Positions 1 to 12,717 of a stretch of 64,000 nt of DNA are shown here, piece after piece; position 1 is the stretch's first letter, and every line of letters begins with the position of its first letter. Under the pieces are notes generated by a model that saw only the letters and a program-made list of their open reading frames with translations, did no database searches and was not told the origin of the DNA. The stretch covers positions 62,001 through 126,000 of the forward strand of contig CAKMJV010000006.1 in assembly GCA_927417275.1 (NCBI GenBank). The letters are read 5' to 3'. Source of the DNA: an uncultured Clostridia bacterium (lineage in GTDB: Bacteria > Bacillota > Clostridia > Peptostreptococcales > Acidaminobacteraceae). Made by a program: the position numbers and the translations under genes.

Positions 1-1
1 T

Positions 2-898
2 AGTTGTCACATGGATACGGTCTCACCAGGCGTAGATATTAAGCCGCTTATAAAAGATGGCGTCATATACAGCGATGGCACAACTGTACTCGGCGGTGAT
101 AATAAAGCAGGTATCGCAGCGATTATAGAAGCACTCACCCTTATCAAAGAAAACAACCTCACACATGCAGATATAGAAGTTGTATTTAGCATCTTTGAAG
201 AAGGTGGTTTACATGGCGCTAAAAATCTAAATTTTGAACAGTTTAACGCAAAATCAGTCTTTGTGCTTGATAGCGGTGGTGATCCAGGTCAAATCATCGT
301 TAAAGGTCCTGCTCAAGATAAACTTGAGTTCAAAGTTATCGGTCGCCCTGCACACGCAGGTGTCGCGCCCGAAGAAGGCATCAGCGCTATACAAGTAGCA
401 AGTGCTGCCATCTCAAAAATGAACCTCTTACGCATCGACGCTGAAACCACCGCAAACATCGGTCGCATCGAAGGTGGTTCTGTGACAAACATCGTCGCTG
501 CTGAAGCAAAAGTATTTGCAGAAGCACGCAGTTTAGACAACCACAAACTCAAGGCACAGTCCGATCATATGGTGGCTTGCTTTGAAGATGCAGCTAAAGA
601 TTTTGGCGCAACCGTTGAAACTTCAGTAAGTCGTATGTACTCAGCATTTAGTATCGATGAAAATGCTGAAATCGTAAACATGGCAAAAGCTGCATGTTCA
701 CGCATCGGATTAAAGCCATACACCGCTTCTTCTGGTGGTGGAAGCGACACAAATGTCTTTAATGCAAATGGCCTTATGGCTATAAATCTCGGTATCGGAG
801 AGAAAAAGCCTCACACCCTCGAAGAACATCTACACATCAAAGATTTGGTTGCCACCAGCAGCCTCGTATTAGAACTTATAAAAGGCGCTGTGAAATAA
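2..898 (+). CDS. M20 family metallopeptidase, PepT-like (5' end missing)
   Basis: The reading frame is open to the left window edge and the first visible residues are Ser-Cys-His-Met-Asp-Thr-Val. His-x-Asp there is the first zinc-binding motif of the M20 family, so the ATG at 11 is internal and roughly 70-80 N-terminal residues lie outside the window. Further ligands are visible: LGGDNKAG, the FEEGG general-base/metal motif, DSGGD, and EEHLHI near the C terminus. A dimerisation domain sits between them (GRPAHAG). The family contains zinc aminopeptidases such as tripeptidase T and YqjE-like PepT homologues, which trim short peptides in the cytoplasm. The exact substrate cannot be told. A strong terminator follows directly. 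Confidence 0.88.
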   Translation, partial: SCHMDTVSPGVDIKPLIKDGVIYSDGTTVLGGDNKAGIAAIIEALTLIKENNLTHADIEVVFSIFEEGGLHGAKNLNFEQFNAKSVFVLDSGGDPGQIIVKGPAQDKLEFKVIGRPAHAGVAPEEGISAIQVASAAISKMNLLRIDAETTANIGRIEGGSVTNIVAAEAKVFAEARSLDNHKLKAQSDHMVACFEDAAKDFGATVETSVSRMYSAFSIDENAEIVNMAKAACSRIGLKPYTASSGGGSDTNVFNANGLMAINLGIGEKKPHTLEEHLHIKDLVATSSLVLELIKGAVK

Positions 899-910
899 TC
901 AACTCATAAT

Positions 911-967
911 AACAAAGGAGCGCGGTAGTCTGTAAACCAGACGACACGCGCTCCTTTGTTATTTTTG
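911..967 (+). terminator. Rho-independent terminator after the M20 peptidase
   Basis: A 14-bp perfect stem (AACAAAGGAGCGCG paired with CGCGCTCCTTTGTT) encloses a second small stem (GTCTG/CAGAC) and is followed by ATTTTT. It ends the plus-strand peptidase transcript. The A-rich left flank may also serve the converging GNAT gene. Confidence 0.85.
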
Positions 968-995
968 CATACTCTGTTTTAATTTTAAATGGTTT

Positions 996-1601
996 TTATA
1001 AATATCTTAACATTTGTATGTAATATGGTGCTTCTTGATTGTATTTCTCGTCTGCTTCAATAGGTCTTTGACCAAATGATGCAAATCCATACTTTGAATA
1101 AAATTCAATTAGTTTCTCATTTTCCTCACATTCCAAAAAAACAACTTTTCCACCAATAATACTTTGGGCTTGTACAATTTTATCAATTGTTATCTTCAAC
1201 AACTCTTCACCTTTAATTAGGTCGTTTACACCTTCTGAGTAATTTTTTGAGAACTGCGCAATTAATATTGCAGGAAGTAGCCTACTTTTCGTTTTATCAT
1301 CATATTTGGCAAACTTAGAAATTCTTTTTGCTAAACTTTTAGAAACGCTGGTTGGAAAAATAACTATTGTTTTGTTTGCTAAAGTGAAATACCCTACAAG
1401 CGTAGGTTTTGATTTATATGGAAGATAGACAAGGTGTGTTTGAGACAATCCCTGCTTTGCAAATTCGATTGACTTGTGGTGTAAGAAAAATTCAACTTCT
1501 TTGTTTATTGGACACGAAAATTCGGAGAGCAATATTTGTACCTTTTGCTCTCCGAGTTCATCAATCATTTCTCTTAAATTAAAAATATTAATCCCCGTCA
1601 T
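996..1601 (-). CDS. GNAT family N-acetyltransferase, toxin-like
   Basis: A 201-aa single-domain protein. The C-terminal half has the GNAT layout: a central strand and helix, then VVFLECEENEKLIEFYSKYGF, the usual acceptor-side strand plus the helix before YGF. The family transfers an acetyl group from acetyl-CoA to an amine. The start ATG lies one base after the stop of a 56-aa upstream gene (TAG-C-ATG), so the two are surely cotranscribed and probably translationally coupled. GNAT toxins of the TacT/AtaT kind acetylate aminoacyl-tRNA and are encoded just downstream of a small antitoxin, which this layout resembles. That role is inference; the substrate is unknown. It could instead be an ordinary GNAT enzyme. 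Confidence 0.75.
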   Translation of the reverse strand: MTGINIFNLREMIDELGEQKVQILLSEFSCPINKEVEFFLHHKSIEFAKQGLSQTHLVYLPYKSKPTLVGYFTLANKTIVIFPTSVSKSLAKRISKFAKYDDKTKSRLLPAILIAQFSKNYSEGVNDLIKGEELLKITIDKIVQAQSIIGGKVVFLECEENEKLIEFYSKYGFASFGQRPIEADEKYNQEAPYYIQMLRYL

Positions 1602-1602
1602 G

Positions 1603-1773
1603 CTACGCTCCGAATATTGTTTTAATTTTGTCTTTAGGGACGTCTTTTACTGTTTTAGAAATTTTGATTTCTTTAACTTTCTTTGATTTAGACATTTCTA
1701 AAGCGTCAATCAAATTCCTGGCAGAGTGCCTGTCTCTAATATTAACTTCCTTTAAAATACTCTTAGTTGCCAT
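1603..1773 (-). CDS. Small basic protein, candidate antitoxin partner of the GNAT protein
   Basis: A 56-aa gene starting at ATG 1773 behind an AAGGTG site and ending one base before the GNAT start. The protein begins MATKSILKEV and is rich in Lys (about 13 of 56), with a helical middle (RHSARNLIDALEMSKSKK) and a basic tail. No ribbon-helix-helix signature can be confidently drawn, unlike the DUF1778 antitoxins that normally accompany GNAT toxins. Size, charge and gene order fit a DNA- or toxin-binding antitoxin. This function is inferred from context only; that it is a real gene is supported by the coupling and the ribosome binding site. Confidence 0.7.
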   Translation of the reverse strand: MATKSILKEVNIRDRHSARNLIDALEMSKSKKVKEIKISKTVKDVPKDKIKTIFGA

Positions 1774-2064
1774 GGCATCACCTTCTTATGTAATAGATAC
1801 CCAAATAGTTTCATTTGATTCTATATCGGTTTAAAAACATATAATATTTACTCTTAATTTAAATTATCTATTATTCAATTACTTGTTATATATTCTTATA
1901 TTATGTTATTTGTTTTTGCTTTGCAATACATTTCTCAAATGTTTATTAAATTTAAGTCAAAGAGAAAAGATGTCGATACATTGAAGATAATTTGATATAT
2001 CGTCATAAGCATCGTTATATTTTCGTACTACTTTGGTGTAAAAAAAGTGTAAAATGGTACTTAT
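1774..2064. other. AT-rich intergenic stretch without a recognised gene
   Basis: Very AT-rich spacer between the small basic protein gene and the tRNA unit. It must hold the promoter of the GNAT pair on the minus strand, but I could not pick a single convincing -35/-10 pair. Short open frames across it carry no ribosome binding site and look accidental. Confidence 0.5.
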
Positions 2065-2102
2065 GTAAAAAGAGGTAATAACCTCGCAGTCATTACCTCT
2101 TC
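2065..2102 (-). terminator. Terminator of the tRNA unit
   Basis: On the minus strand AAGAGGTAAT pairs with ATTACCTCTT around a GACTGCGAGGTT-type loop, and a run of five T follows. It lies 8 bases past the last tRNA. Confidence 0.85.
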
Positions 2103-2109
2103 TACATCG

Positions 2110-2186
2110 TGGTGCACCCAGAGGGGTTCGAACCCCCAACCAACGGATTCGAAGTCCGCTACTCTATCCAATTGAGCTATGGATGC
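2110..2186 (-). tRNA. tRNA-Arg (anticodon TCG)
   Basis: 77 nt with encoded CCA. Acceptor stem GCATCCA/TGGGTGC, anticodon loop CTTCGAA (anticodon TCG, reads CGA), T loop TTCGAAC. Last gene of a six-tRNA unit. Confidence 0.95.
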
Positions 2187-2262
2187 CTATAAATACATGT
2201 TTATTATAAAGGATTAAAAAGCAAAAAGCCACCCTGACATTTTATCAAAGCGACTTTTTATA

Positions 2263-2338
2263 TGGTGATCCATCCGCGACTCGAACGCGGGACACCCTGA
2301 TTAAAAGTCAGATGCTCTACCGACTGAGCTAATGGACC
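2263..2338 (-). tRNA. tRNA-Lys (anticodon TTT)
   Basis: 76 nt with encoded CCA. Acceptor stem GGTCCAT/ATGGATC with one G-T pair, anticodon stem TCTGA/TCAGG (closed by a T-G pair) around loop CTTTTAA, T loop GTTCGAG. Fifth gene of the unit. Confidence 0.95.
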
Positions 2339-2348
2339 TCGGTAAAAA

Positions 2349-2423
2349 TGGCTGGGGATACAGGATTTGAACCTGTGAATGACGGAGTCAAAGTCCGTTG
2401 CCTTACCGCTTGGCGAATCCCCA
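2349..2423 (-). tRNA. tRNA-Gln (anticodon TTG)
   Basis: 75 nt with encoded CCA. It begins TGGGGAT, as usual for bacterial tRNA-Gln. The anticodon loop CTTTGAC sits in stem ACGGA/TCCGT, and the T loop is TTCAAAT. Fourth gene of the unit. Confidence 0.95.
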
Positions 2424-2429
2424 AAAAAA

Positions 2430-2506
2430 TGGGGCGGCTGATGGGAATTGAACCCACGTATGAAGGAGTCACAGTCCTTTGTCTTAACCGCTTGACGACA
2501 GCCGCC
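2430..2506 (-). tRNA. tRNA-His (anticodon GTG)
   Basis: 77 nt including the extra 5' G (G-1) that pairs with C73, the hallmark of tRNA-His; here G-1 is encoded. Anticodon loop CTGTGAC in stem AAGGA/TCCTT. CCA is encoded. Third gene of the unit. Confidence 0.95.
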
Positions 2507-2533
2507 ATATTTAGTTAGTCGCCAGTAAGTAAA

Positions 2534-2610
2534 TGGCGCGTCCGTAGGGACTCGAACCCCAAACCCCCGCCTTAGAAGGGCGGTGCTCTATCCAGTTGAG
2601 CTACGAACGC
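2534..2610 (-). tRNA. tRNA-Arg (anticodon TCT)
   Basis: 77 nt with encoded CCA. Acceptor stem GCGTTCG/CGGACGC with one wobble pair, anticodon loop CTTCTAA in stem CCGCC/GGCGG, reading AGA/AGG. Second gene of the unit. Confidence 0.95.
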
Positions 2611-2614
2611 ATAA

Positions 2615-2691
2615 TGGTCGGGGTGGCAGGATTTGAACCCGCGGCCCTCTGGTCCCAAACCAGATGCGCTACCAAACTGCGCTACACCCCG
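2615..2691 (-). tRNA. tRNA-Pro (anticodon TGG)
   Basis: 77 nt with encoded CCA. Acceptor stem CGGGGTG/CACCCCG, anticodon loop TTTGGGA in stem TCTGG/CCAGA. First gene of the six-tRNA unit, close behind its promoter. Confidence 0.95.
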
Positions 2692-2709
2692 TGTTTACTG
2701 ACGAATTTT

Positions 2710-2738
2710 ATTATACATGAATACACCATATGCGTCAA
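2710..2738 (-). promoter_or_regulatory. Sigma-A promoter of the tRNA unit
   Basis: Minus strand: -35 TTGACG (2738-2733), 17-bp spacer, perfect -10 TATAAT (2715-2710), placed 19 bases before tRNA-Pro. A near-consensus promoter suits strong stable-RNA transcription. Confidence 0.85.
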
Positions 2739-2791
2739 CCACTTTTTTCATTTATTTTTTAACGCGCATTTTACAATTTATTCACGTTTGC

Positions 2792-2823
2792 ATTACCCTG
2801 AACATTCTGAAAATTCAGGGTTT
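2792..2823. terminator. Hairpin downstream of the phosphoesterase gene
   Basis: ACCCTGAA and TTCAGGGT form an 8-bp stem around an 11-base loop. TTTTCG follows on the plus strand, but no T run follows on the minus strand, so it may only be a weak terminator or transcript-end stabiliser for the minus-strand gene ending at 2838. Confidence 0.4.
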
Positions 2824-2837
2824 TCGCTCATTTTAAA

Positions 2838-3338
2838 TCAATGTCTCCGAATCGTCAAAGGTGCGAGAGGCACGATAAAAGCCTTTATACCCTGCGGTGA
2901 TAACGTCACCATACCAACGGACGGGAATTCACCTAAACGCGGCTCAGAAGCACTTCCTGGGTTAAATAACACGATGCCATGCTCTTGCGTTTGAACTGCG
3001 ACATGCGTGTGTCCAAAACAGACCATATCCAATCGATCTTCTTGTGCTTTTAAATAGAGTCTCAGCAGCGAATGCTTAACACCGTAAACATGACCATGTG
3101 TAAGCATAATGCGATACCCAGCCACTTCAAGTATTAAGTCCTCAGGTGCACGCGCATTAAAATCGCAATTCCCTTTAACGCCATGCACTTGGAACCCCGT
3201 TTTTTGCGCAATTTTTACGGCATCTTTATGATGATCGCCCAAATGCCATATAACATCAATTTCTTGACGGTGTGCTTTTATAAATTCGATCACGCCATCG
3301 ATTGATCCATGCGTGTCACTAATTACCAGTATTTTCAT
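2838..3338 (-). CDS. YfcE/MJ0936-type metallophosphoesterase
   Basis: A 166-aa cytoplasmic enzyme of the small calcineurin-like phosphodiesterase family. Metal-binding motifs appear in order: DTH (Asp8, His10), GDHH (Asp35), GNCD (Asn57, Asp59), THGH (His81, His83) and GHTH (His110, His112). Members hydrolyse phosphodiesters such as bis-pNPP; the natural substrate is unsettled. I use ATG 3338 rather than the TTG one codon earlier, because GGAAAG lies just upstream of it. Its 5' end overlaps the end of rdgB by 20 bases, a pairing common in Firmicutes, so the two are cotranscribed. Confidence 0.88.
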   Translation of the reverse strand: MKILVISDTHGSIDGVIEFIKAHRQEIDVIWHLGDHHKDAVKIAQKTGFQVHGVKGNCDFNARAPEDLILEVAGYRIMLTHGHVYGVKHSLLRLYLKAQEDRLDMVCFGHTHVAVQTQEHGIVLFNPGSASEPRLGEFPSVGMVTLSPQGIKAFIVPLAPLTIRRH

Positions 3339-3945
3339 CAATCTTTCCTATCATTTCACACAAAATCTTCAACGCATTTGCCCGATGGCTCATGCTGTTT
3401 TTCTCCGAGCTGGACAACTGCGCAAAACTTTTACCGAGTGTTGGAACGACGAACAGAGGATCATAACCAAATCCATTCGACCCCATAGGCGTATGTGCGA
3501 TAACCCCTTCCACTTCACCGCGTGCGACTAGCGAGCGACCATCTTCATACAAAAGTGTCAAAACGGTAACAAAACGAGCGGTACGTGCGTGATCTGGAAC
3601 ATCTTTTAGAGCTTCAAGTAATTTTTCATTATTCTTCTGATCGGATTTTGGTTCCCCAGCATAACGTGCAGAATACACGCCAGGTGCTCCACCCAGTGCA
3701 TCTACCTCAAGTCCTGAATCATCTGCTAATGCTGCTACACCCAATGTTTCAAATATGGTTTTTGCCTTGATCATGGCATTTTCTTCAAACGTAACGCCAT
3801 CTTCTACGATGTCTTCGCCTTTAAAGCCTGCTTCACGCATGGGGACAATCTCAAAATCAAAAGCGCTTAATATCGCTTGTATTTCCTCGCACTTGTGTGC
3901 ATTATCTGATGCCAATACGATTTTCTTCATCTTCTTAATACCCAT
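3319..3945 (-). CDS. rdgB: RdgB/HAM1 XTP/dITP pyrophosphatase
   Basis: A 208-aa protein that hydrolyses deaminated purine nucleotides (ITP, dITP, XTP) to monophosphates and keeps them out of nucleic acids. Family signatures are clear: ASDNAHKCEEI (12-22), ADDSGLEVDAL (74-84), GFGYDPLF (158-165) and EKNSMSHRANAL (181-192). Two starts are possible: ATG 3945 has GGAAGG eight bases upstream; ATG 3930 would give MKKIVLASDN, which matches the usual family N terminus. It sits between rph and the phosphoesterase gene, the common Clostridia order rph-rdgB-yfcE. Confidence 0.95.
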   Translation of the reverse strand: MGIKKMKKIVLASDNAHKCEEIQAILSAFDFEIVPMREAGFKGEDIVEDGVTFEENAMIKAKTIFETLGVAALADDSGLEVDALGGAPGVYSARYAGEPKSDQKNNEKLLEALKDVPDHARTARFVTVLTLLYEDGRSLVARGEVEGVIAHTPMGSNGFGYDPLFVVPTLGKSFAQLSSSEKNSMSHRANALKILCEMIGKIDENTGN

Positions 3946-3971
3946 TCCTTTAGCCTTCCTTACAAGTAATA

Positions 3972-4685
3972 TTAAATCCTTCCCAGTGCTTTGTTTTGTA
4001 TGTCTATAAGTGTATGAATCCCCGATTCTCCCAGTTCAAGCAGTGCAAGCATCTGAGTCTTCGAAAAAGGTTTCTCTTCACCTGTGCCTTGAATTTCTAT
4101 AAACTCACCTGTGCCAGTCATTACCAAATTCATATCCACATGTGCGGTTGAATCTTCTGCGTAACATAAATCGAGTATGGCTTCGTCTCCTACTATACCG
4201 ACACTTACTGCTGCAACTGCAGTGACAATCGGAGATTCAGAGATAGCACCACTGTCTAATAGCGTTTGAACCGCATCCACCAGAGCCACATATGCCCCCG
4301 TAATCGAAGCCGTTCGCGTACCGCCATCCGCTTGAATCACATCACAATCAATCCATATGGTACGCTCACCCAATTTTTTCAAGTCGATAATAGCTCTTAA
4401 AGAACGTCCTATTAAACGCTGTATTTCCTGACTTCTTCCATCTATGCCCTTTGTGTTTCTCTGTTTTCTTTGTCCTGTAGAACCTGGTAACATACCATAC
4501 TCAGCCGTTACCCATCCCGAACCAGTGCCTTTTAAAAACTGAGGGATTTTTTCTTCGATGGTCGCCGTGCAGATGATTTTTGTCTCTCCCATTTCGATGA
4601 GTACAGAACCCGCTGGATGGGTTATATAATTTCTTGTAATTTTAACGTCTCTTAACTGATTGTTTGTACGTTGATCGATTCTCAT
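3972..4685 (-). CDS. rph: Ribonuclease PH
   Basis: 237 aa, typical length. RNase PH trims tRNA 3' ends phosphorolytically, removing residues after CCA. The N terminus [14 protein letters not shown], the [15 protein letters not shown] block (about 56-70) and [14 protein letters not shown] (about 117-130) are conserved family signatures, and the phosphate-binding arginines lie in these blocks. A ribosome binding site AAAGGTG precedes the ATG. The gene is first of the rph-rdgB-yfcE group and follows the amidase gene across a hairpin. Confidence 0.96.
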   Translation of the reverse strand: MRIDQRTNNQLRDVKITRNYITHPAGSVLIEMGETKIICTATIEEKIPQFLKGTGSGWVTAEYGMLPGSTGQRKQRNTKGIDGRSQEIQRLIGRSLRAIIDLKKLGERTIWIDCDVIQADGGTRTASITGAYVALVDAVQTLLDSGAISESPIVTAVAAVSVGIVGDEAILDLCYAEDSTAHVDMNLVMTGTGEFIEIQGTGEEKPFSKTQMLALLELGESGIHTLIDIQNKALGRI

Positions 4686-4707
4686 AATACACCTTTCTAA
4701 TAAATGA

Positions 4708-4740
4708 TGGGCTTACACTTAGCAAAGATGTGTAAGCCCA
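4708..4740. terminator. Hairpin between the amidase gene and rph
   Basis: An 11-bp perfect stem (TGGGCTTACAC with GTGTAAGCCCA) around an 11-base loop. Only short T stretches follow on either side, so termination may be partial and some read-through into rph is likely. Confidence 0.6.
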
Positions 4741-4754
4741 AGCATTTTCTACTG

Positions 4755-6878
4755 TTATTTTAAGAAATTTATGATGCCTTTTGCCATAGCATCTGCTGCC
4801 TTTTGTAGATAAGCATCACGCATTAAATTATCTTGCTCTGACGCATTTGTTAAGAAGCCAAGTTCTGCCAGAACTGAGGTCATCGTCGTTTCTCTTAAGA
4901 CAACCAATCTCGGTCTGCTTGCGATGCCACGATTTGTAGCGCCAAGTGCACCGATGAGTTCTTTCTGTATGCTTTGTGCAAGCCCTTTATCACTGTTTAA
5001 GGATTCATTTCCATAAAGCACTTCTACACCATTGACCGATGGATTCGTAAATGCGTTGATGTGTATACTCACGAATAGAGTTGCATTCAAGTCATTTGCC
5101 ATAGCTGCACGTTCATATAGCCCAACATATTCATCGGTGCTACGCGTCATATACACTTTAAAACCTTGTTTTAGTAACGCACTTTCTAACATTTGTGCCG
5201 CTTTTAATGTCAATGTTTTTTCTTGTACTTTGCTGCCTACTGCACCTGGATCTCTGCCACCATGCCCTGCATCGATTACGATTAATGTGCCTTTGAAGTC
5301 AGAATCTTGGATCACAGTATTTGTAAAGGTTAGTAATACTTCTGAAGTAGAATTGCTCTTGACATAGGTCGTATTATCGGACAAGGTTACGAGAATTCTA
5401 TAGACATTATCCAGTTCTAATACAGCAAAGGATTCAACAATATGGTCTTTAACAGCGTTTTCAAAAGCGCCAAGATCCGTTTTGTCTTTTGGAACATCGA
5501 TTGTCAACAGCTTGCTCGTCGCATTATAATCTACCGTATATGCGGCATCTTCAAATAAATTAACACGCAATGTACTTTTTTCATTATTAAGTTTAACGTA
5601 GTCGAAGTTATTGATCGGATTATCTGCAACATAGACATACAAATTGCCTTTGATGTCTTCAACGAAAAACTTATCGTACTCTGCGGGTTCATCTAACTCT
5701 ATAACGACGCGTGTGACCACATCGGTTTGATCGTAATAATCGTATTTACCCGTGCTGGTATCCAGTTGTGAATAGGATATCGCAGTGATATGACCTTTAT
5801 CAACAGGCAATACTTGATAAGCGCCATTGTTTACTTTTAGGTAACTGCTTATAACATCCACGATGATTTTATTACCCAACACATCCACGGAGTAGTTTGG
5901 ATTTTCACTTGTACCAATCACCACTGTATCCGTACTGTATATATCCTCTACAGTAACGCTGTTCACAGTATTTATAAGTCTAACAACCATTTCTCCTGTC
6001 TTAGCATCATAAGAAATATCGTGGCCTCGTCGTTCATTTTGATAAACCGTCACACGCGTATTAAATGGATTGGTTGCGGTTTGTGTGATTTCTATTTTAT
6101 CGAGTCCGAAGATGCCATCAAAGATGCGATAGGTCCAAACGCCGTCTTTTACACTGCCACCCTCGGGAATTTTGAACTCCGTGTTTTGAAGATCTATGAC
6201 GATTTTATCTTGCGCACCAACGTCAGCCCCTGCGATTACAAAAGAAGTTGCATCCACTTCGCCAGATACTTTTAGGCGTATTTCTGGAAATTGCTTATAA
6301 ACATCCAAATAGGCACCGCTTAGCGTTTGCGCTTTTTTATTAATTGCTACTGTACGTGTTTCAGGGATCCAAGAGGCAGTCAGCCCTAACATATCACTGA
6401 CAAACTTAAGTGGGACATAGGTTCTACTCACATACTCGCCGGTCGTACTGCGATAGGTCATTACACGAGGTGCAACGCCATCTGGTAAGAGCGTGCGAAC
6501 CCCATTTACGGTGGCATAAGCATTGTCCAATTGCATCACGACAGATTTGCCATTATGTGCAAATGAAATTTCTTGCGTATTGCCATTCCACTGATAGGGA
6601 ATATCGAGTTCCATTAATATCGCCGATATCGGAACGATGGTCCGTTGATTGACTACGATGCCTGGCGCATCAGAGAATACATCCATACCTCTAATCATAA
6701 GGTTTACAGGCTCATAACTTTTATATGCACCATAATTGCCTTCTTTTAATTCCACACTTTCGTACTCAGAATATTTATTTGCAAAAGTAAATGGACTGGG
6801 CACCATCAAAACCAGACATAAAATTAAGAGTAACCCTGTTTTAAAGCGATTTATTCTGCCTTTATGCTTATAAGTCAT
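4755..6878 (-). CDS. Secreted N-acetylmuramoyl-L-alanine amidase with CuAO-N and AMIN regions
   Basis: A 707-aa exported peptidoglycan hydrolase. Residues 1-34 form a signal peptide (basic start, LLLILCLVLMV core). Residues about 60-185 are a copper amine oxidase N-like domain, a wall-associated fold common in Clostridia. About 195-520 hold AMIN-like beta-rich repeats for envelope targeting. Residues 530-707 are Amidase_3, cleaving the MurNAc-L-Ala bond: zinc ligands His539 (DAGHGG), Glu553 and His606 (SIHINA), with catalytic Glu672 (LAELGF) all present. It lies 32 bases after the AIR-synthase-like gene on the same strand. Likely used in cell separation or wall remodelling. Confidence 0.93.
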   Translation of the reverse strand: MTYKHKGRINRFKTGLLLILCLVLMVPSPFTFANKYSEYESVELKEGNYGAYKSYEPVNLMIRGMDVFSDAPGIVVNQRTIVPISAILMELDIPYQWNGNTQEISFAHNGKSVVMQLDNAYATVNGVRTLLPDGVAPRVMTYRSTTGEYVSRTYVPLKFVSDMLGLTASWIPETRTVAINKKAQTLSGAYLDVYKQFPEIRLKVSGEVDATSFVIAGADVGAQDKIVIDLQNTEFKIPEGGSVKDGVWTYRIFDGIFGLDKIEITQTATNPFNTRVTVYQNERRGHDISYDAKTGEMVVRLINTVNSVTVEDIYSTDTVVIGTSENPNYSVDVLGNKIIVDVISSYLKVNNGAYQVLPVDKGHITAISYSQLDTSTGKYDYYDQTDVVTRVVIELDEPAEYDKFFVEDIKGNLYVYVADNPINNFDYVKLNNEKSTLRVNLFEDAAYTVDYNATSKLLTIDVPKDKTDLGAFENAVKDHIVESFAVLELDNVYRILVTLSDNTTYVKSNSTSEVLLTFTNTVIQDSDFKGTLIVIDAGHGGRDPGAVGSKVQEKTLTLKAAQMLESALLKQGFKVYMTRSTDEYVGLYERAAMANDLNATLFVSIHINAFTNPSVNGVEVLYGNESLNSDKGLAQSIQKELIGALGATNRGIASRPRLVVLRETTMTSVLAELGFLTNASEQDNLMRDAYLQKAADAMAKGIINFLK

Positions 6879-6910
6879 TCATTCGTCCTTTCTAAATAGT
6901 AAGTTTCTCA

Positions 6911-12125
<5,215 letters not shown>

Positions 12126-12162
12126 TGTTTCCTCCTAGTACGATTATTGTATTAATGCTGAT

Positions 12163-12612
12163 TCAAATAATTAAATTTACAAGCAAACCTTGAATTTCAC
12201 CAATTTTTTTAAGCACGCCCAATTCTTTATGTTCGCGCTTTATAATAAGGTTTGTCAACTCTACAAGTTTTGCGTCTATTTCTGCCACAGTCCGCATCAC
12301 TTTCGTTCTGCCCGTCCTAGAAAATCCCCTTCGTTCTCGAATCTCAAACCCTTCGTTGACGGTCTCTTCTATAAAACTTTTTATGAGATCTTTATAGATA
12401 TACAAGTTCTCAACCGTTCTATTTTCCACCAACGCCTGACCTTTTTTATCGATCTCATCGAGCGCTTCTTGTAGCGCTTCTTTCTGACGATCGTAGTCTT
12501 TAAACGCCAAAATCTCGGTGAAACTAATTTTGGGTTTTTCTTCCGTTTTTTGTGGACTGGAAGGTTGTGGCGAACCCGTTTTAGTCGTTTTAGAAGTTTT
12601 ATTTACTTTCAT
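12163..12612 (-). CDS. YaaR family protein (DUF327)
   Basis: 149 aa from ATG 12612, chosen because GAGG lies six bases upstream; a TTG and another ATG lie just before. The N-terminal 30 residues are Lys/Ser/Thr/Pro-rich and likely disordered. The remaining helical part contains RQKEALQEALDEIDKKG and the family-typical IKSFIEETV and YIYKDLIK-like blocks. YaaR is a small cytoplasmic protein of unsettled function found in Firmicutes. It sits between pcrA and the cation ATPase gene; 37 bases separate it from pcrA. Confidence 0.82.
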   Translation of the reverse strand: MKVNKTSKTTKTGSPQPSSPQKTEEKPKISFTEILAFKDYDRQKEALQEALDEIDKKGQALVENRTVENLYIYKDLIKSFIEETVNEGFEIRERRGFSRTGRTKVMRTVAEIDAKLVELTNLIIKREHKELGVLKKIGEIQGLLVNLII

Positions 12613-12624
12613 CATACGCCTCAA

Positions 12625-12676
12625 CTAAAAAGATTTGGGTCAAACGTGCAAATGAAAACACACCTTCCCCAAATCT
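12625..12676 (-). terminator. Terminator after the cation ATPase gene
   Basis: On the minus strand AGATTTGGG and CCCAAATCT pair across a 28-base loop and are followed by TTTTT. It ends the long FliK-like/FlhB-like/ATPase transcript just before the yaaR start. Confidence 0.6.
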
Positions 12677-12717
12677 TATTATACCTTATTTTTGACGTTT
12701 CTTATATGATAAATCGG

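Noticed and set aside
2596-2994. A plus-strand open frame across the tRNA-Pro gene
   Set aside because: It runs through a tRNA, its promoter and the phosphoesterase end, and has no ribosome binding site.
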